Shown here: piece by piece, positions 7,500-17,700 of the stretch
How the letters are laid out: each line of letters opens with the position of its first letter
Numbering within the stretch: the first letter of the stretch is position 1
Assembly: GCA_964517175.1 (NCBI GenBank)
Contig: CAZFBU010000013.1
Span: 1-43,292, forward strand
DNA length: 43,292 nt
Source: JADJNW01 sp964517175
GTDB taxonomy: Bacteria > Bacteroidota > Bacteroidia > Chitinophagales > Saprospiraceae
Direction: 5' to 3'
Position numbers and translations under genes: made by a program
The notes under the pieces: generated by a model
Told to the model about the DNA's origin: nothing
The model's database searches: none
The model's input: the letters and a program-made list of their open reading frames with translations, nothing else

Positions 7500-8306
7500 A
7501 TGGACTACGTTGAACAAATTATCCAAATGTCAATCGAATATGCACCGAAGATCGCAGGGGCTATCCTGGTGTTGCTCATCGGATTCTGGGTTGCCGGCTG
7601 GCTCAGCCGACTGATTTACAAGCGCATGGCAAAAAACGATATGGACGAAGCCGTCAAGGCATTTTTGCGGAACCTGATCGGCGTATTACTGAAAGTGCTG
7701 GTGGTAATTAGTGCGGCGGGCATCGTTGGTGTTGAAACCACATCATTTGTGGCGGTGCTGGCGGCGGCGGGCTTTGCCATCGGTTTGGCGTTGCAGGGGA
7801 GCCTGGGCAATTTCGCAGCAGGGGTGCTTATCTTGCTATTCAAACCCTATAAAGTTGGCGACTTCATCGCTGCCCAGGGGCATTCCGGTACCGTGCAAGA
7901 AATCCAGATTTTTAACACCATTCTGACCGCATTGGATAATCGCATCATCATCATTCCGAATGGCATCGTCATTAGCGCACCGATTGAAAACATTACCGCA
8001 AACCCCGAGCGCCAACTCGATATGACGTTCGGCATTGGCTATGGCGACGACATCGATAAGGCAAAAACCATTCTCGAAAATGAGATCAAAAACTGCCCCG
8101 GCTTCCTGGAAGATAACGGCTACAAAATAATGGTGAAGGAACTGGCGGACAGCTCGGTGAATTTCGCCGTGCGCTTCTGGACCAAGACCGAAGATTACTG
8201 GACGGCCTTTTTCCACATGCAGGAATACGTGAAGAAATCATTCGACCGGGAAGGCGTATCCATTCCGTTTCCGCAAATGGATGTGCACCTGCCGAGCAAT
8301 AATTGA
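7500..8306 (+). CDS. mscS: Small-conductance mechanosensitive channel, MscS family
   Basis: A 268-residue inner-membrane channel that opens on hypo-osmotic shock. There are three membrane segments: about 18-40, 60-80, and the pore helix around 85-110 with its Gly/Ala-rich packing (AAAGFAIGLALQGSLGNFAAG). The MscS beta-domain follows (FKPYKVGDFI, then IFNTILTALDNRIIIIPNG, a hallmark), and an alpha/beta C-terminal domain ends at residue 268. Size is that of the minimal E. coli-like MscS. It is a single gene upstream of a tRNA. Confidence 0.93.
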   Translation: MDYVEQIIQMSIEYAPKIAGAILVLLIGFWVAGWLSRLIYKRMAKNDMDEAVKAFLRNLIGVLLKVLVVISAAGIVGVETTSFVAVLAAAGFAIGLALQGSLGNFAAGVLILLFKPYKVGDFIAAQGHSGTVQEIQIFNTILTALDNRIIIIPNGIVISAPIENITANPERQLDMTFGIGYGDDIDKAKTILENEIKNCPGFLEDNGYKIMVKELADSSVNFAVRFWTKTEDYWTAFFHMQEYVKKSFDREGVSIPFPQMDVHLPSNN

Positions 8307-8309
8307 TAA

Positions 8310-8326
8310 AAGTGCAAAAAGCACTT
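8310..8326. other. Small perfect hairpin after mscS
   Basis: AAGTGC and GCACTT pair around five A residues, 4 bases after the mscS stop. There is no T-tract, so termination is uncertain. It overlaps the -33 element of the tRNA promoter. Confidence 0.4.
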
Positions 8327-8355
8327 GCATTCTGTGCAGTTAATGCCTAATTTTG
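8325..8355 (+). promoter_or_regulatory. tRNA promoter (TTG-N20-TAATTTTG)
   Basis: TTG at 8325-8327, exactly 20 bases, then TAATTTTG at 8348-8355. This is a complete Bacteroidota-type promoter. The tRNA begins about 28 bases after the -7 box. Confidence 0.75.
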
Positions 8356-8383
8356 CAACCGCATTGAATGCAGTGCATTTTTG

Positions 8384-8457
8384 GGTCCCATAGCTCAGTT
8401 GGTTAGAGCATCTGACTCATAATCAGAGGGTCCTTGGTTCGAGCCCAAGTGGGACCA
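8384..8457 (+). tRNA. tRNA with CAT anticodon (elongator Met or lysidine-type Ile2)
   Basis: A 74-base cloverleaf. The acceptor GGTCCCA pairs with TGGGACC. The D arm is GCTC-AGTTGGTTA-GAGC. The anticodon stem TCTGA/TCAGA encloses CTCATAA, with anticodon CAT. The T arm is CTTGG-TTCGAGC-CCAAG. The discriminator base is A and CCA is not encoded. It is not the initiator, since all acceptor pairs are Watson-Crick including position 1-72. Elongator Met and Ile2 (read by TilS) cannot be told apart safely by eye. Confidence 0.95.
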
Positions 8458-8502
8458 CCCTTTCAATTTCGTTCCGAATCCGTTCGGAAAAACAGAAGCA
8501 AG

Positions 8503-8533
8503 TTAAAAAAAATAAAGCGCTGGTTTTCAGCGT
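8503..8533 (-). terminator. Intrinsic terminator of ogt
   Basis: On the minus strand the stem formed by 8533-8528 and 8522-8517 (CGCTG/CAGCG core, AAAAC loop) is followed by TTTATTTTTTTT. It lies about 60 bases after the ogt stop. Confidence 0.7.
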
Positions 8534-8594
8534 CTTGTTTGCTATCGCGTTTAATCTGGTTGATTCAATTTTTCTCGAAAAGGCATCCATGCCG

Positions 8595-9083
8595 CTAAAA
8601 CAAACTTCCCTGGCGCGCAAAGCTCTGCGGGTTTTCTAATTCCAGCAATCGGCGTTTCATCTCCAGTCCGTAAAAGTAGCCTTGCAGATTTCCGTTTTTG
8701 GCAATAACGCGATGGCAGGGCACAATGATGGCAATCGGGTTGTTGCGACTGGCTAAACCAACCGCGCGCACAGCAGTGGGATTGCCAATTTCCTCGGCGA
8801 TCCGGGAGTAGCTGGTAGTATGTCCATAAGGGATTTTGACCAACGCTTGCCAAACCGACTTGTTGAATGCGGGCGCACCGCCCCAGTCCAGTTTTACTTC
8901 AAAATTCTGGCGTTTGCCCTGGAAATATTCGTCCAACTGCTGCACGCAATGCTGCAAGATGGCAGGCACGGGCGCATCGGTGTCGTTGGCTTCATCCGTC
9001 AGCTTGACCGACTGGATGCCCAATTCGCTGCCAGCTATCCTGAAACAGCCGAAAGTGGAGTGGAAATAAGCCTCTTGGAGCAT
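8595..9083 (-). CDS. ogt: Methylated-DNA--protein-cysteine methyltransferase
   Basis: A 162-residue DNA repair protein that transfers the alkyl group from O6-alkylguanine to its own cysteine in a single-use reaction. The active-site motif IVPCHRV is present, preceded by the helix-turn-helix region (PYGHTTSYSRIAEEIG, then AVRAVGLASRNNP). The following GYFYGLEMKRRLLELE matches the usual GYxxGLxxKxxLLxLE. The N-terminal 75 residues form the ribonuclease-H-like domain. There is no AraC-type Ada domain, so it is the Ogt type. A single gene with its own terminator. Confidence 0.95.
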   Translation of the reverse strand: MLQEAYFHSTFGCFRIAGSELGIQSVKLTDEANDTDAPVPAILQHCVQQLDEYFQGKRQNFEVKLDWGGAPAFNKSVWQALVKIPYGHTTSYSRIAEEIGNPTAVRAVGLASRNNPIAIIVPCHRVIAKNGNLQGYFYGLEMKRRLLELENPQSFARQGSLF

Positions 9084-9141
9084 AGGACACTTCGATTAAA
9101 GTAAAACTTCAAGGTACGCATTTTTGCTTGTTTTGAAAAAT

Positions 9142-9179
9142 AAAAAAGATGTGACCCACCTCATCGGCTTGCCACATCT
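9142..9179 (-). terminator. Intrinsic terminator after the small lipoprotein gene
   Basis: On the minus strand AGATGTG (9179-9173) and CACATCT (9153-9147) form the stem, followed by TTTTTTA. It lies directly downstream of the stop at 9195. Confidence 0.75.
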
Positions 9180-9194
9180 TTCACAGGCAGTTTG

Positions 9195-9503
9195 TTACAC
9201 TTGCGCTATTTGAAGGTTACGCTTACTTTGGTATAAATCATCGCTGCGATTGTGCCCGATGAGGCGCAATGCCTTTTGAGTGGTGTCCAGTGGGGCAGGT
9301 AGTACCGCATGTGCAAAATCCAGTTCGTAAAAGTCTTCCTCCCCAACGGGATAGTCGGCGAATTCGCCCGTCCAGCCGTGTTGGCTTTGCGCAAAATTGT
9401 AAGTGATTTCTAATTGGGAAACGTCGTTGTCGTCATTATTGCAAGCAGTAAAAGCGATGACTAGAGCCACCAGCAGGCAACTCCGTAGATTGTTCCAGTT
9501 CAT
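9195..9503 (-). CDS. Small lipoprotein, probably C-terminally truncated
   Basis: A 102-residue protein with a lipoprotein signal (hydrophobic stretch, then FTAC with Cys at about 21, followed by an Asn/Asp-rich linker). The mature part (HGWTGEFADYPVGEEDFYEL, then LPAPLDTTQKALRLIGHNRSDDL) resembles the start of Bacteroidota lipoproteins of roughly 200 or more residues that carry a GW..FADYP pattern and a later SDDLF motif. Here the reading ends shortly after SDDL, so it may be a shortened or decaying copy. The terminator right after the stop argues that the locus is still transcribed. Function unknown. Confidence 0.6.
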   Translation of the reverse strand: MNWNNLRSCLLVALVIAFTACNNDDNDVSQLEITYNFAQSQHGWTGEFADYPVGEEDFYELDFAHAVLPAPLDTTQKALRLIGHNRSDDLYQSKRNLQIAQV

Positions 9504-9616
9504 AATACAGTCTGATTTGGGTGATTAAATTGCTTTCATTTGATTCTTAGTATTCATACAGACTAGACGACGTATCCCGGCTCAACGTTGGCAAAAAAAC
9601 GTGAAGAAAGTGTTAA

Positions 9617-9652
9617 AAATAAAAAACAGCTCACCACCCGCAGGTAATGAGC
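9617..9652 (-). terminator. Intrinsic terminator of the POT transporter gene
   Basis: On the minus strand GCTCA (9652-9648) and TGAGC (9633-9629) with extra pairings between them, followed by TGTTTTTT. It lies about 50 bases after the stop at 9702. Confidence 0.7.
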
Positions 9653-9701
9653 CATTTCTTTATATAAAATTGGTTTTACTTTCAGGTTTTCAACTACAAT
9701 A

Positions 9702-11059
<1,358 letters not shown>

Positions 11060-11108
11060 TGCTGTGTAATTAAAGCCGTTACTTGAATGTGTTTTGTTTG
11101 TAAATTCG

Positions 11109-11130
11109 GCTAAAAATAGAAGATTTTAGC
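11109..11130. other. Hairpin between rhodanese and POT genes
   Basis: GCTAAAA and TTTTAGC form a 7-base perfect stem around an 8-base loop. It lies downstream of the rhodanese stop and 50 bases before the POT start. No strong T-tract follows on either strand; a weak terminator of the rhodanese gene is possible. Confidence 0.35.
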
Positions 11131-11185
11131 TGAACGGCATTAAAAGGGGCTGTAATATTTTGGAGGGATAGGGTAAAGCGCACGA

Positions 11186-11500
11186 TTATTGTGCTATGGA
11201 ATGGCGAATTGGCAATATCCCGCCCTGGAGGTTAAAGAAATGAGCTTGCGGAAATTTGTGCGCCAACCGCTGAATAGCAATCTGGCTGCGGATGCCGCGC
11301 TTGCAGTAAAAAACGACCGGAACGGTGAAATCTATTTCTTCGGATCGCTGCACAAGGTCGCCAAGGGGCAGCAGCTTACCGCCAATATTGTACGCCTGGT
11401 GCTCGTCGGGCTCGCGTACGTCAATCAATTGAAAATCCTTGTTTTCTGCTTGCCAGCTTTGCAGCTCCGGGTAAGTTATATGTTGAATATTTGGATTCAT
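11186..11500 (-). CDS. Rhodanese-like sulfurtransferase domain protein
   Basis: A single-domain rhodanese of 104 residues from the ATG at 11500 (MNPNIQHITY); five codons of open frame lie upstream. The CH2A motif DVREPDEHQAYNIGG and the active-site loop FYCKRGIRS with catalytic Cys are both present. Proteins of this type carry persulfide sulfur for thiosulfate or polysulfide metabolism or for tRNA/cofactor thiolation; the partner is not visible. Downstream of the DUF4230 gene by 27 bases, on the same strand, so the two may share a transcript. Confidence 0.9.
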   Translation of the reverse strand: MNPNIQHITYPELQSWQAENKDFQLIDVREPDEHQAYNIGGKLLPLGDLVQRSEEIDFTVPVVFYCKRGIRSQIAIQRLAHKFPQAHFFNLQGGILPIRHSIAQ

Positions 11501-11527
11501 ATGCACAAAAAACACGCAGCGGCAAAC

Positions 11528-12127
11528 TTAGTTCAGCAAATCGAGCGGATCATTGGAGCGAACGACGAACCGCCAACCGGCGCTTTCGGCAATGAACTTC
11601 ATCAGTTCCAGCGCTTGATTTCCCTCTTTTTTCGCCGTTGCCATCAGGTCGCTTTCGGCGGCTCTTTCTTCAATAAATTTCTTGGCGCTGGCATTGATAT
11701 AATTGTAGTCTTTTTCCGAAAAATAGTTGAACGTGCCCTCGGAAATATCGTAGTAATCCAGGTCGTGATCGATCGAGAGAATTTCCGGCTCCGGCAAATT
11801 CGACACAATGATGACCTTATCTTCCGGCTTGGCTTCAATTTTCATCTGCCCGAGATCATAACCCACCGAAACCTTCGCTTTTACCCGCACGAGCGCCTTT
11901 TTCCGGAAGAGGCTGAAATCGTACCCCCAGTAATCCTTGTAGTCATAAACCTCGGAAAAGTAACCCTCCACCGAGATCAGCTTGGCCACCATCTTTACTT
12001 TTTCCAGCACCACATCCGAGTTTTCGGTAACTCTTATTTGTTTTGTTTCGTAAAAATAGCGCGTCAGGAACACGCCCAGGGCGAACATTCCGACGATACC
12101 TAACCCGATGAGCAACTTGCGTATCAT
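11528..12127 (-). CDS. DUF4230 family membrane-anchored protein
   Basis: A 199-residue protein with one N-terminal membrane segment (about residues 5-23) and an exported soluble domain. It has the DUF4230 pattern: LISVEGYFSEVYDYKDYW, then KALVRVKAKVSVGYDL, then the stretch VIIVSNLPEPEILSIDHDLD. The family is widespread in Bacteroidota and Firmicutes and has no firm function. The rhodanese gene follows 27 bases later. Confidence 0.85.
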   Translation of the reverse strand: MIRKLLIGLGIVGMFALGVFLTRYFYETKQIRVTENSDVVLEKVKMVAKLISVEGYFSEVYDYKDYWGYDFSLFRKKALVRVKAKVSVGYDLGQMKIEAKPEDKVIIVSNLPEPEILSIDHDLDYYDISEGTFNYFSEKDYNYINASAKKFIEERAAESDLMATAKKEGNQALELMKFIAESAGWRFVVRSNDPLDLLN

Positions 12128-12199
12128 GATTGTTTTTTTTATGGTAGTGCGTTCCGGGTTTTGTAATTTCCGCCCGGATTCCGATGGAACGAATTTCTA

Positions 12200-12236
12200 A
12201 AAATACAAAAGCTACGGGAGCTTATCCCGCAGCTTT
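12200..12236 (-). terminator. Intrinsic terminator of the DUF3108 gene
   Basis: On the minus strand AAAGCT-G-CGGGA (12236-12225) pairs with TCCCG-T-AGCTTT (12219-12208), giving a strong stem with one bulge pair, followed by TTGTATTTTT. It is 35 bases after the stop at 12272. Confidence 0.8.
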
Positions 12237-12271
12237 GGCATTTATTTTCTCAGTGCAATGATCTTTCCGGT

Positions 12272-13171
12272 TTACCGATCCAGGTCATCGTCTTTGGTGT
12301 TGGCGTTTTTTTCAACAACTGCGGTCAGGTCGTGCTTCAGTCCTTTGTAATCCTGCAATACCGCCTTTACCGAACCTACCGACAGCGGCGATTCGATCAG
12401 GAGCGGGATGCGGTTTTTATCATCCGATACCCACACTTTCATGTCCGTATTGTCATCAAAATAGAAGTTGCCGCCGACTTTTGGGCTAAACTGAATAGCC
12501 CGGAAGCGCCCCTGCCCTTTTATCTTTTTGTCACTGTCGCGACCGAGATAGGTGACGCGAATGGGCCACGTTTCTTTATCCACAAAGAGCTTGACGGGAA
12601 TTTTTGCACCTTTCTGCAAATTGTCGAAATCTACATTGCGCGCCGAGTAGATCACCGACAGAATGTCGTGCATGCAAGGCTCAATGTTGTACTCTTTAAG
12701 TTTGGCTTCCGCCAGCGACTTGCCCCGCAGCGATTTGGCAACGTTGCCGCGCCGGTCGAACGTAATTTTATCGTACAACCGGTACTTGCCCTCCCGAATA
12801 TCCCGGATGGAGATGAGCGGCAGCATGGTCTCTTTATCCACAAAGGTATCGTATTTGTCACGCACTTTGTAAAACCATTCGTACGATTTGTAGGTGCTTC
12901 CGTGCGCCGACAACTGGTACATACTGCCCTGATCGCGTACGCGGAATTTCACTTCGCCGGCAGCCACCCAGACAAAGTTCCAGTTGTAATACAATTTATA
13001 CGTCAGTTCCTCTCCAGCCTGGAAAGCCTGATTATTCACAGAGCAGATCTGCGCCGGTGGTGTTTCCGGGCGTTCTTGGGTTTTCACAGGGTTTTCTGCG
13101 GGTTGGTCGAACGCCATGAGAACCATCAGCAACGCGGTGAAGAGACTTACTCTAAACAGCAATTTTTTCAT
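12272..13171 (-). CDS. DUF3108 secreted protein
   Basis: A 299-residue protein with a signal peptide (about 1-24). The DUF3108 features are visible: FQAGEELTYKLYYNWNFVWV, then AAGEVKFRV, the segment YKVRDKYDTFVDKETMLP, and the later VKLFVDKETWPIRVTYLGR. The family is a periplasmic beta-rich protein found across Bacteroidota; the role is unknown, though the fold recalls lipid-carrier or envelope proteins. Its ATG overlaps the stop of the upstream membrane gene by four bases (ATGA), so the two are translationally coupled. Confidence 0.85.
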   Translation of the reverse strand: MKKLLFRVSLFTALLMVLMAFDQPAENPVKTQERPETPPAQICSVNNQAFQAGEELTYKLYYNWNFVWVAAGEVKFRVRDQGSMYQLSAHGSTYKSYEWFYKVRDKYDTFVDKETMLPLISIRDIREGKYRLYDKITFDRRGNVAKSLRGKSLAEAKLKEYNIEPCMHDILSVIYSARNVDFDNLQKGAKIPVKLFVDKETWPIRVTYLGRDSDKKIKGQGRFRAIQFSPKVGGNFYFDDNTDMKVWVSDDKNRIPLLIESPLSVGSVKAVLQDYKGLKHDLTAVVEKNANTKDDDLDR

Positions 13172-14166
13172 AACTTTAATGATTTTGGTTCATTTATTTT
13201 GACGATGAATACTGCCCCAAGTAACGCGGGCAGCACCAAATTTATTATAAACAGCCCGAAGGTCGCAGCGAGGATACTCAGCTCGTTTGCGTCGAATTTT
13301 CCCCATACGAACAGGGCTATTTCCGCCCGGACCAGCAGCGTGCCCGCCAGCGGCAACGGAATGCCCGTTTGCACCAGAAAAATGGCGGCAATACCAGCAA
13401 AAGCCATCCCCAAGGGTGCGTCAATACTGAGAAACATGAGCATCAGCCAATATTGCGTGCAGTAGGTTGCATACCTCGCCAAAGCCCATCCAAGGGACCG
13501 CCAGCGCTGTCGGCCGGAACTGGTGCGCAGCAAAATAATTTGCCGCCGCGTGCGCTTCCAAACGTTTTCGGGCGCAATTTTTTTGACGATGGGAATAACG
13601 TTTTGTATAGAAAAAAAGCCCAGGATTAACAAAACTATAACCACCATTCCCACCGAAAACATTCCATATAAATGATACGCATGCCACCCCAAATGGTTGT
13701 ATGCAAACCAGCCGAATCCGATGATTCCCAAAGAAAAAACGACGATCAACTGGCTGTAGCTGCCCAGCATCGTAGCCACAGCTACCCGCCAGCGGTGCCG
13801 CGGTGCGGAGAGCAGCATGCGCCCGCCGTATTCGCCAATGCGGCTGGGCGTGAAGAGCGCAAGGGTTGCGCCGGCGAGCACAGCGCGGTACGATTGCCAG
13901 AAGCTGTGCCGGGAGAAATCCCGGGTGAACTCTCGCCATTTGAGTGTTTCCAGCGCCCAGTTTACCGGCATCAGTGCCAGCGCCAGCAGCAGCCACGGCA
14001 AGCGCGACCACCGAGTGGCCCGCCCGAAGGTTTGAAACACGGCAGCGAAATCTTCGCGGGCAAAGATTTGATCGTACAATGCCCAAAGCAAAAGCAGTAC
14101 AACCGCCGCTTTGAGCGCCGGAATAAGCCACTGGTGGCGTCGCGAAAAAGATACAATTGCTTCCAA
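13168..14166 (-). CDS. Lysylphosphatidylglycerol synthase/flippase-type membrane protein (UPF0104-like)
   Basis: A polytopic inner-membrane protein with about eight hydrophobic segments. It matches the transmembrane domain of the LPG-synthase/AglD superfamily: NWALETLKWREFTR in the first loop, LALFTPSRIGEYGGRM (the most conserved element), and a terminal IINLVLPALLGAVF. There is no synthetase domain, so a lipid-flippase or glycosyl-transfer role is inferred from the family. The open frame reaches 14328, but its first 54 codons are Cys/Arg-rich and not family-like, so a TTG at 14166 is preferred; this start is uncertain. It is coupled to the DUF3108 gene, suggesting a shared envelope job. Confidence 0.75.
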   Translation of the reverse strand: MEAIVSFSRRHQWLIPALKAAVVLLLLWALYDQIFAREDFAAVFQTFGRATRWSRLPWLLLALALMPVNWALETLKWREFTRDFSRHSFWQSYRAVLAGATLALFTPSRIGEYGGRMLLSAPRHRWRVAVATMLGSYSQLIVVFSLGIIGFGWFAYNHLGWHAYHLYGMFSVGMVVIVLLILGFFSIQNVIPIVKKIAPENVWKRTRRQIILLRTSSGRQRWRSLGWALARYATYCTQYWLMLMFLSIDAPLGMAFAGIAAIFLVQTGIPLPLAGTLLVRAEIALFVWGKFDANELSILAATFGLFIINLVLPALLGAVFIVKINEPKSLKL

Positions 14167-14343
14167 ATGAGAAATTTCTGGTTCGGATAATAGAGAACAG
14201 CTAAGATACGCCGACAACCGCCCCGCTCGAACGGATGGGCGCAGATTCCGGGCATTTGCGCACCCGCCCGGAACGAATGTCCGGCAAAATTTCAGGCAAG
14301 CTCGTTGGGTGTCATTTTGCTGGCACAAAAATAACCGATTAAA

Positions 14344-14652
14344 TTATAAATAGCAACCGGAATGTGCGGATGATGCCGGTGGAAAAATGGAAGCAGCGCC
14401 TACGGAAGTGCGCTTTTTTGCGTATAGCTCATTTATATGCACCTGGTCATTGTCTTTACGCCCTTTATCGGGCGCTTGCAGGTAGTGGGCTGCGTTATCC
14501 AAAAATTCCGTCTTCCATTTTGATATTTGATTCGGATGCAACTCGTACTTTTGGGATAATTCCGATAAGGTCTCCCGTTCTTGCAGCGCTGAGAGGATGA
14601 CTTTGAGTTTGAATGCTGCGCTAAATGTTCTGCGTTTTCGTTTCATAATCAA
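14344..14652 (-). pseudogene. IS3-family transposase OrfA remnant
   Basis: From about 14646 the frame reads MKRKRRTFSAAFKLKVILSA, then LSELSQKYELHPNQISKWK, the helix-turn-helix of IS3-family (IS150/IS407-like) OrfA. The match stops after INELYAK at about 14400; intact OrfA would go on with a leucine-zipper segment. The remaining codons are unrelated, and OrfB with its DDE domain is absent. The break lies at an A6G run, but the frames after it do not resemble OrfB, so this is a truncation and not just a programmed frameshift. Sandwiched between infB and the flippase-like gene. Confidence 0.8.
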
Positions 14653-14725
14653 TGGCTAATTTAACGTTTTTTTCAACTAAGCCACTGGCTCGAATTTTGG
14701 GGGGAAGCATAGGTACGGAGGAAGA

Positions 14726-14760
14726 AATGTGCCGCACCTTCGAGGTGTGGCACATTTTAT
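14726..14760. terminator. Hairpin after infB, possibly bidirectional
   Basis: AATGTGCC (14726-14733) and GGCACATT (14749-14756) form a strong stem with partial pairing of the CGCACCTTCGAGGTGT centre. On the plus strand it is followed by TTATTTTTATT; on the minus strand by a short T-rich stretch. It sits 7 bases after the infB stop, so it likely ends that gene. Confidence 0.6.
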
Positions 14761-14762
14761 TT

Positions 14763-17700
14763 TTATTCCAATTTCTGTTTTACTTCGATGATCTCGAAGC
14801 CCTCGATGATGTCGCCGACCTTGATGTCGTTGTAATTTTCAATGGAAATACCGCATTCCATACCCGATCTGACTTCCTTCACGTCATCCTTGAAGCGTTT
14901 GAGCGAGGAAATTCTGGCGTGGGCGCCTTCGCGCGTCGGATATACGACGATGCCATCGCGGATGAGGCGGACGTTGGTATTTCTGGTAATCTTGCCTTCC
15001 TGCACATAGCAACCGGCAACCGTACCTACTTTGCTGATTTTGAAGACTTCGCGAACTTCTACCTGTGATGTGATTTTTTCTTCTTTGGTTGGTTCCAGCA
15101 TGCCCTCGATCGCCGATTTGATTTCGTTGATCGCCTCGTAGATGATGGAGTACATCCTTATCTGAACGCCTTCGCGCTCGGCAATTTGGCGGGCATTGCC
15201 CGTTGGGCGCACCTGGAAACCAATGATAATGGCATCCGATGCGGAAGCCAGCAAGACGTCCGATTCGGTGATAGCGCCCACCGCCCGGTGGATGACATTT
15301 ACCTGAACCTTTTCAATTGAAAGCTTGATGAGCGAGTCCGACAAGGCTTCCACTGAGCCATCCACATCCCCTTTTACGATCAGATTCAACTCCTTGAAGC
15401 TGCCCAATGCCAGGCGTCGCCCGATTTCATCCAGGCTGATGCGCTTGGTGGCGCGGTTCGCTTGCTCGCGCGCGATCTGAGCACGGCGGTTTGCAATTTG
15501 ACGGGCTTCCTGCTCGCTTTCGTATTCTTTCAAACGTTCACCGGCTTGCGGCGCACCATCCAGCCCCAATACCAGTACCGGCGTTGCTGGCCCGGCACTC
15601 TTCACCCGCTGCCCGCGCTCATTGAACATTGCCTTCACCTTACCGGAATATTCACCCGCAGCTACGGAGTCGCCGATGTCCAGAGAGCCACTTTGTACCA
15701 GAATTTTTGTAACGTAGCCGCGCCCTTTATCCAGCGAAGCTTCCAGTACCGTGCCGGTTGCTTCGCGATTCGGATTGGCTTGCAATTCCAGCATTTCCGC
15801 TTCCAGCAGTATTTTTTCCAGCAGCAGGTCGATATTCTGACCGGTTTTTGCTGAAATATCCTGCGACTGATATTTGCCACCCCATTCCTCCACGAGGAAA
15901 TTCATACTTGCCAGTTCCTGTTTGATTCGTTCAGGTTGTGCTTCCGGTTTATCAATTTTATTGATTGCAAAAACGATCGGCACCCCTGCCGCCTGGGCAT
16001 GGCTGATGGCTTCGCGCGTTTGTGGCATGATGCTGTCGTCCGCAGCAATTACGATAATGGCAATATCCGTGATTTTAGCGCCCCGGGCACGCATTGCCGT
16101 AAAGGCTTCGTGGCCCGGTGTATCGAGGAAAGTGATTTTTTTGTCACTGGTATAAACTTCGTATGCCCCGATGTGCTGAGTAATACCCCCGGCTTCTCCG
16201 GATACGACGCTGGCCTCGCGGATAAAGTCCAGCAGGGAAGTTTTGCCGTGGTCAACGTGCCCCATAACCGTTACGATCGGTGCCCGGTGTTCGAGATCCT
16301 CCGGGGCATCAATGATTTCTACTTCGTCGTCGGCTTGCTCCTCAACGCTGATGAATTCAACTTCGTGGCCAAATTCTTCGGCAATCAGTTCGATGATCTC
16401 CGCATCCAGCCGCTGATTGATCGAAACGATGACGCCAAGATTCAAACAAGCGGTAATCACATCCGTAGCGGCAACGTTCATCAGGCTGGCGAGCTCCGAA
16501 ACGGAAATAAATTCCGTGACTTCCAGTTTGCCGGTTTCCTGCTCTTGTTCGAGTTGCTCCTGGCGTTCGCGCTGGCGTTCGCGGTTGTCACGCCGCATTT
16601 TCTGGCGTTTTTTCTTGCCACCGCCGGAGAGGCGCGCCATTGTTGCCTTGATTTGATCTTCGATCTCTTTTTGCGAAACTTCCTTTACGTCATCTTTATC
16701 CTTTCCGCCAGGGCGTCCGCGATGTCTATCGCCTCCCCCTGCTCTGGTATTGTCTCTTCTTTTATCGCTGCCTTCGGTGGTGGTGGTAATTTTTTTACGT
16801 TTGCGTCTGCGTCGCTTTTTGGCATCGTCATCTTTATCGGAAGTAGTCGGAGGTTTAGGCTTTTGGCTTTTATCTGCCGGTGCGGCCGCTTTTTTATCTT
16901 TATCTTTGTCTTTGTCTTTCCTCTTTTTTGGTCTTTTGAATTGATCGGTATCGATTTTACCCAAGATTTTCAAACCTCGGAGTTCCGGCGCTTCCGCCTT
17001 GATAAGACCGTCCTTGACCACCTTTTCCGGTTCCGCCTGTTTCATTTCTTCCGGTTGCTCTGCTTTTTCTTCCTGCTTTGGAGCTTGATCTTTTTTTTCC
17101 CGGGCGGGTGTCGTTTCTTTTTGTGCTTCTATTTCCTGTGGCTTTTCTTCTTTACTGGTCGTTGGTTTTTCTTGTGGCTTTTTATGTTCCACTTTTACCG
17201 GTTCTTCCTGTTTTGCTTCCGCCTTCTCCGGCTCTTTTGCTTTCTGTTCCACCGGTTTTTCTACTTTTTCCTCCTGTGGCGTTTTGTCTTCTACCGGCTG
17301 ACTGGCTTCCTTCTTTTCGGGTTCTGTCGGTTTTTCTTCCGGTTTTTCCTTATCTTTCTTATCCTTATCCAGATCAACTTTACCGAGCACTTTCAGGCGT
17401 TTTTGCAGCAAACGGGGGCGCTCCTCGGTCTTTTTTTCTTCCTTTTCTTCGTCAGAAGAAGCGCTGGCTGCCGGTTCTGCGGCAGGCTCCTCTTTTTTGC
17501 TCTCTTTGGGAAGGGACGGTTTTTCCGATCTGGAAGGGGTGGGCGTGGATTCCTTCCTTGTAGAAGAAGAGCGAGTTCCAAAAATGAGCTGGTCTGCTTG
17601 CTCTTTGATGACGCGATCCTTTTGAAATTCCTGCACCAATTGGTCGTACATCTCATCCGAGACCTTCGCCGTGGGCTTGTCTTCTATCTCAAACCCGTGG

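Noticed and set aside
8471..8488. TTCCGAA/TTCGGAA palindrome as tRNA terminator
   Set aside because: No T-tract follows on the plus strand; it may be a processing or chance hairpin.
14380..14420. Programmed -1 frameshift at the A6G run of the IS3 relic
   Set aside because: The sequence in the -1 frame after the run does not resemble OrfB and ends quickly; truncation explains it better.
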